NCBI GenBank assembly: GCA_029204225.1
Contig: CM055106.1
Coordinates: 6,544,603-6,608,602, forward strand
Direction: 5' to 3'
Source of the DNA: Diphasiastrum complanatum
Lineage: Eukaryota; Streptophyta; Lycopodiopsida; Lycopodiales; Lycopodiaceae
DNA length: 64,000 nucleotides
The notes under the pieces are model-generated. The model saw nothing but the letters and a program-made list of their open reading frames with translations. It ran no database searches and had not been told where the DNA came from. Positions 60,626 to 64,000 of the stretch are shown in pieces (the first letter of the stretch is position 1; every line of letters begins with the position of its first letter). The position numbers were made by a program, and so were the translations under genes.

Positions 60626-60766
60626 TTGAAAATTGAAAATGAGTGTATGCAGATAGTAGATTATATGACTGAAAACAATTATAGCAAGTGTCTACTCTTT
60701 ATCAGAACAATTGTTTTGATAATGTAAGCTCTAATTCTGTTTCAAAAAAATCAGAGTAGAATTACA

Positions 60767-60778
60767 GCTCTGATAGCA
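60767..60778 (-). other. Primer-binding site of the minus-strand copia relic
   Basis: Minus strand reads TGCTATCAGAGC, preceded by GATTGCAACA, a plausible LTR end. Confidence 0.75.
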
Positions 60779-60911
60779 TGTTGCAATCTATTGTCGACGA
60801 TCTTTTGGGAGGTGATAGAGGATGATGATCCTGGTAGTAGTTATGTTGCTATTGAGCTGTAACATCTTTTTTTGATCTGCTATTGATAAGTTTATTGTCT
60901 GTAGTTGACGT
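60779..60911 (-). repeat. Partial 5' LTR of the minus-strand copia relic
   Basis: The stretch ends CAACA at the PBS on the minus strand. It is cut by the plus-strand LTR that starts at 60912. Confidence 0.4.
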
Positions 60912-61176
60912 TGTTAGAAATCAATAATAAACTTCATTGTTATTGTTTACGATGTACATTAATGTTGACAGCTGTTACCAGTTGTAATTAGTCATAGGCT
61001 AGTCTATTAGTCTATTCGTAGGTTTTCTCTCTCTATCAGGGTTCAAGGTTTATATGTACATTTTATATTCAATATGAAGTTAGTGTGATAGAGTGATAGT
61101 GCGTGTTCATCTTCCGGCTCCTTACTTGGTGATTGCTTATGGTGAATGCTTGATGTTGCATTTTTTATTGTTGACA
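60912..61176 (+). repeat. Small copia 5' LTR (265 bp)
   Basis: Starts TGTTAGAAATC, ends TTGTTGACA directly before a PBS, and has TATA-like TTTATATGTAC near 61050. Only about 350 bp of this element remain to the right before element D's LTR. Confidence 0.7.
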
Positions 61177-61188
61177 TAGTATCAGAGC
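61177..61188 (+). other. Copia primer-binding site
   Basis: TAGTATCAGAGC adjoining the LTR. Confidence 0.8.
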
Positions 61189-61522
61189 TACGATAGTCCT
61201 GCGTGCCTGATCAGTGGATACAGCTTGTCACAGGCTCCGCAACGAAGTGAGAAAGTCCTTCACAGGAGGTGAAAGCTTGGAGAGACAAAAAAAACGGTTG
61301 GAAGCAATACTTCTTGATGTATTTTGCAGGTTTTAGAGCTCATAGTTATTAGTGGGAAACGAAGACACAGTCTCGGAGGCATCAGAAAGGCAAGGGCAGC
61401 ATCAGAGGGATTGAAAATCTGTTGAGTGAGAAAAGTTTTACAATATTTTTTTTTTAATCTTTGTGAAAAGTGTCATTTGTCTTAGAGTTGTGCCAAGAAA
61501 TCTCTCATTTGTTTGTTTGGGG
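61189..61522 (+). other. Truncated leader of the small copia element
   Basis: No coding frame recognised; it ends where the element D LTR begins. Confidence 0.4.
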
Positions 61523-62204
61523 TGTAAAAATTACAGCAAATAAGGATCCTAAAACACTTGAAATGATGAGGGAAACAATAGATTATGATTTCATAAGATT
61601 AGCACAAGTTGAACCATCAAAATCCATCAAAAATCTATGCTTGAACCTCACTAAATGGCCCAAATCCTTGAAGAAGGCTTCACACGTGTGAAAGTACGGC
61701 CTCCCACAGTCTGAGTACTGTACACCAGACCTACATTCGATCCTATAATCATTAGTAATCACAAGTACTCAAACAATTATGAACATAGAGAGCAATTGCA
61801 CCATTATGAGAGAAAAATCATGAAATTGCTTGATTGATTTTGGTGAGATATCATCACCTATATATACATGATCCATCACGATTTTGGGCAGGTATGAGTA
61901 GCCCTAAACCTATCCCTAATGCTAATTTTGGTGGATCTTTCATCCCTACCAAGTTAGGGTTGGAATCTTGGAGATCCCTCAACAATGCAAAAATTACCAA
62001 AAATAGCTCCTATGTTTTCTCCCTTGTATCTAAGCATAATTTGGACTCATTCCAAAGGTTCTAACACTTAGGTCTACTTGAGAGCATCCTTATGAATGGA
62101 ATACTATGCTATTTGACACGTGTGACAAGCCACATCATGACCATCTAACTATTTACAAGTCATATGACCAAAACTAGTCAAGCTAGAATTGTGAATTTTT
62201 AACA
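61523..62204 (-). repeat. Element D 3' LTR (about 682 bp)
   Basis: On the minus strand it starts TGTTAAAAATTCAC next to the purine tract and ends AATTTTTACA, giving inverted ends. A TATA box (TGTATATATAGG on the minus strand) lies near 61860. TTCACACGTGTGAA lies at 61677-61692 and another ACACGTGTGA near 62117. Confidence 0.7.
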
Positions 62205-62218
62205 CTCCTCCTCACTAT
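62205..62218 (-). other. Element D polypurine tract
   Basis: Minus strand reads ATAGTGAGGAGGAG directly before the LTR start. Confidence 0.75.
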
Positions 62219-63994
62219 CTAGCTTGGTTCAATCATTGCTTTACTAATCACTCCAAGTGATGATCTGAACTTCATAAAAGGTGTCTTTTGAAGTGGTTTA
62301 GTATGTAGATCAGCTACACATTCATTGCTTGGAACATGCTCCAAAGCAATCTCCTTGGCTTGCACCATTTCCCTCACAAAGTGATGGCATATCTCAATGT
62401 GCTTAGATCTTGCATGGAAGATTGGGTTAGATGCAAGGTGTTGGGCTGATATATTGTCATTGTAGATGATTGGTGCCTCCTCTGAATCCATGATCTTTAG
62501 CTCCACCAATAATCTCTTGATCCAAAGTACCTCCTTTGTAGTGGTTGTCAAAGCTTTGTACTCGGCCTCGGTTGAAGATAGAGATATAGTTTCTTGCTTT
62601 TTTGAAAGCCATGAAACCACACCTTCTCCTATGAAAGTTGAATAGGCACTTGTTGATTTCCTATCCCTCTTGTCCCCTGCAAAATCTGAATCACTAAATG
62701 CATGAAGGTTAATCACATCTCCTCTATATAGAATCCCAAAATTCAATGTACCCGAGATGTATCTTAGAATCCTCTTAGCCTTTTTCCAATGGATATTCAA
62801 TGGCTTTTGCATGGATTGGCTCAAACTACATACACTAAAGCTAAGATCTGGTCTAGTTATAGTGATCCACATTAAGGAACCTATAAGTTGCCTAAACAAA
62901 GTGATGTCCATGAAGGATCTTTCATCATCTTTATTTGGCACTTTTACATCTTGCTCCATTGGTGTGTCAACACTTTTGCATACTTCCATCTTAAACTTCT
63001 TCAAAAGACTTTGAGCATAGTTTACTTGACTTATAAAGATAAAATCAGACCCTCTAAGTACTTCTATGCCTAAGATGAAGTGAAGACACCCTAGATCTAC
63101 CATCTTGAACTCTAAGGATAGATCTATCTTGATTTTTTCAATACCATCAACACTATTTCCACTAATGATGATGTCATCTACATAAATGAGTAAAAGTACA
63201 ATACCAACATCATCAAACTTAATGTAAAGAGTGGGATCATATTCACTTTGAACAAAAGAAAGTGAAATAAGATAGCAATGTAGTCTTGAATTCCAAGATC
63301 TCGAGGCTTGCTTCAAGCCATAGATGCTTCTTTGGAGATGGCATACTTTGTTCTCCATTCCATGCTTGATGAACCCTTGTGGCTGCTCCATATAGATATC
63401 CTCTTCCAAAAAACCATTCAAGAAAGCATTAGAGACATCCATTTGACATAGAATCCATCCAAAATGTGATGCAAGTGCAATGATTAGTCTTATTGTGACC
63501 ATCTTGGCCACGGGTGCAAAAGTTTCCTCATAGTCTATCCCTCTCTCTTGAGCATAACCTTTTGCAACTAATCTTGATTTATGTTTGTTAACACTCCCAT
63601 TTGCATTCAACTTAAGCTTGAAGACCCACTTGCATCCTATTACATTCCTTTGAGGTCTCTCAACAAGCAACCAAGTTTCATTCTCAATCAAGGCATCATA
63701 CTCATCCAACATAGCTTTATACCATTCTTTGGAGTTCAATGCATCTTCAACATTAGACGGTTCTTCAAAACTAGATAAAGCATAAGAAGTGGAGGAGATA
63801 CCCTCAACTTGCTGTCCTTTGCCTTGATATGTGAGCCTTGATGGCTCCACTTTTGCCCTTGAATATCTCCTTGGTGTGATAGGTGGGTTTGGTGCTTGCT
63901 CCTCCATGAGCTCCTCCTCAAAACCAAGATCTTGCTCCTCGGCCATCTTCTTCTTGATTGTTGGAGCACTTGAGCCTTCTTCAAGCATATGCAT
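62219..63994 (-). CDS. Element D copia RT-RNase H, open at the window edge
   Basis: The 591-codon frame is the C-terminal part of a copia polyprotein; the start lies beyond the right edge. From the left of the protein: integrase C-terminal tail, then RT beginning KEWYKAMLDEYDALIENETW, KSRLVAKGYAQERGIDYEE, QMDVSNAFLNG, EDIYMEQPQGF, the catalytic LLIYVDDIIISG and LGIEVLRGS; then RNase H with SDSDFAGDKRDRKSTSAYS, SSTEAEYKAL and HIEICHHFVREM. It ends with TAG at 62219, just before the polypurine tract. No stop or shift is seen, so it could be active. It is an autonomous-type pol that could in principle serve defective relatives, although its LTR differs from that of A/B/E. Confidence 0.93.
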   Translation of the reverse strand: MHMLEEGSSAPTIKKKMAEEQDLGFEEELMEEQAPNPPITPRRYSRAKVEPSRLTYQGKGQQVEGISSTSYALSSFEEPSNVEDALNSKEWYKAMLDEYDALIENETWLLVERPQRNVIGCKWVFKLKLNANGSVNKHKSRLVAKGYAQERGIDYEETFAPVAKMVTIRLIIALASHFGWILCQMDVSNAFLNGFLEEDIYMEQPQGFIKHGMENKVCHLQRSIYGLKQASRSWNSRLHCYLISLSFVQSEYDPTLYIKFDDVGIVLLLIYVDDIIISGNSVDGIEKIKIDLSLEFKMVDLGCLHFILGIEVLRGSDFIFISQVNYAQSLLKKFKMEVCKSVDTPMEQDVKVPNKDDERSFMDITLFRQLIGSLMWITITRPDLSFSVCSLSQSMQKPLNIHWKKAKRILRYISGTLNFGILYRGDVINLHAFSDSDFAGDKRDRKSTSAYSTFIGEGVVSWLSKKQETISLSSTEAEYKALTTTTKEVLWIKRLLVELKIMDSEEAPIIYNDNISAQHLASNPIFHARSKHIEICHHFVREMVQAKEIALEHVPSNECVADLHTKPLQKTPFMKFRSSLGVISKAMIEPS

Positions 63995-64000
63995 ATGATG

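Overview
The window is nuclear DNA from a plant with a large, repeat-rich genome. It contains one spliced host gene with introns up to 4.5 kb, many Ty1/copia relics with the usual plant primer-binding site (TGGTATCAGAGC), Ty3/gypsy, hAT and Mutator-like remnants, a tRNA-derived SINE-like insert and long (CT)n tracts. A gymnosperm or fern would fit the intron sizes and copia load, but the sequence does not settle this. No bacterial or organellar signature was seen.

Layout. 0.2-5.5 kb: decayed Ty3/gypsy RNase H-integrase followed by unusual post-integrase reading frames. 5.6-6.9 kb, minus: internally deleted hAT transposase relic. 8.36-27.60 kb, plus: the only clear host gene, eleven phase-consistent 3' exons of the AATF/Che-1/Bfr2 ribosome-biogenesis factor; its 5' exons are not visible. 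Its introns hold a 37-bp minisatellite block, a LINE-like relic, a 93-bp tandem duplication, a copia relic with LTR start, and a tiny tRNA-derived insert with a perfect 15-bp target duplication. 28.4-31.4 kb and 48.5-50.7 kb are two copies of one dispersed repeat. 32.0-33.1 kb: copia fragments including a gag-integrase deletion fusion.

36.1-42.4 kb: a minus-strand copia LTR and leader (element E) whose LTR is split by a 4.86-kb transposon with 88-bp terminal inverted repeats. That transposon carries the 3' half of a SWIM-finger (Mutator-like) transposase and, divergently, a multi-exon permuted N6/N4-type DNA methyltransferase-like gene. 43.2-48.0 kb: an older copia RT relic entered by element A (LTR, leader, gag-protease-integrase), truncated inside integrase and fused tail-to-tail to minus-strand element C, a gag-RT deletion fusion.

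51.66-57.21 kb: element B, a complete and apparently very young LTR retrotransposon (two 647-bp LTRs without visible difference, CAATA target duplication). Its single 1,024-codon frame is a copia-type Gag with zinc knuckle followed by about 750 residues of unrecognised protein in place of protease, integrase and RT. 57.8-61.2 kb: unrecognised gene-like relic, minus-strand copia gag relic and a small plus-strand copia LTR. 61.5-64.0 kb, minus: 3' LTR, polypurine tract and an open RT-RNase H frame of element D, running off the right edge.

How the parts relate: A, B and E share LTR ends, PBS and a roughly 1.1-kb leader, so they are one family. B has no enzymes and would need pol proteins in trans from an autonomous relative. 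A and B share a nearly identical block spanning the LTR 3' half and leader although flanking U3 and gag are clearly diverged, which points to recombination. The most novel candidates are the B fusion ORF and the methyltransferase-bearing Mutator-like element.
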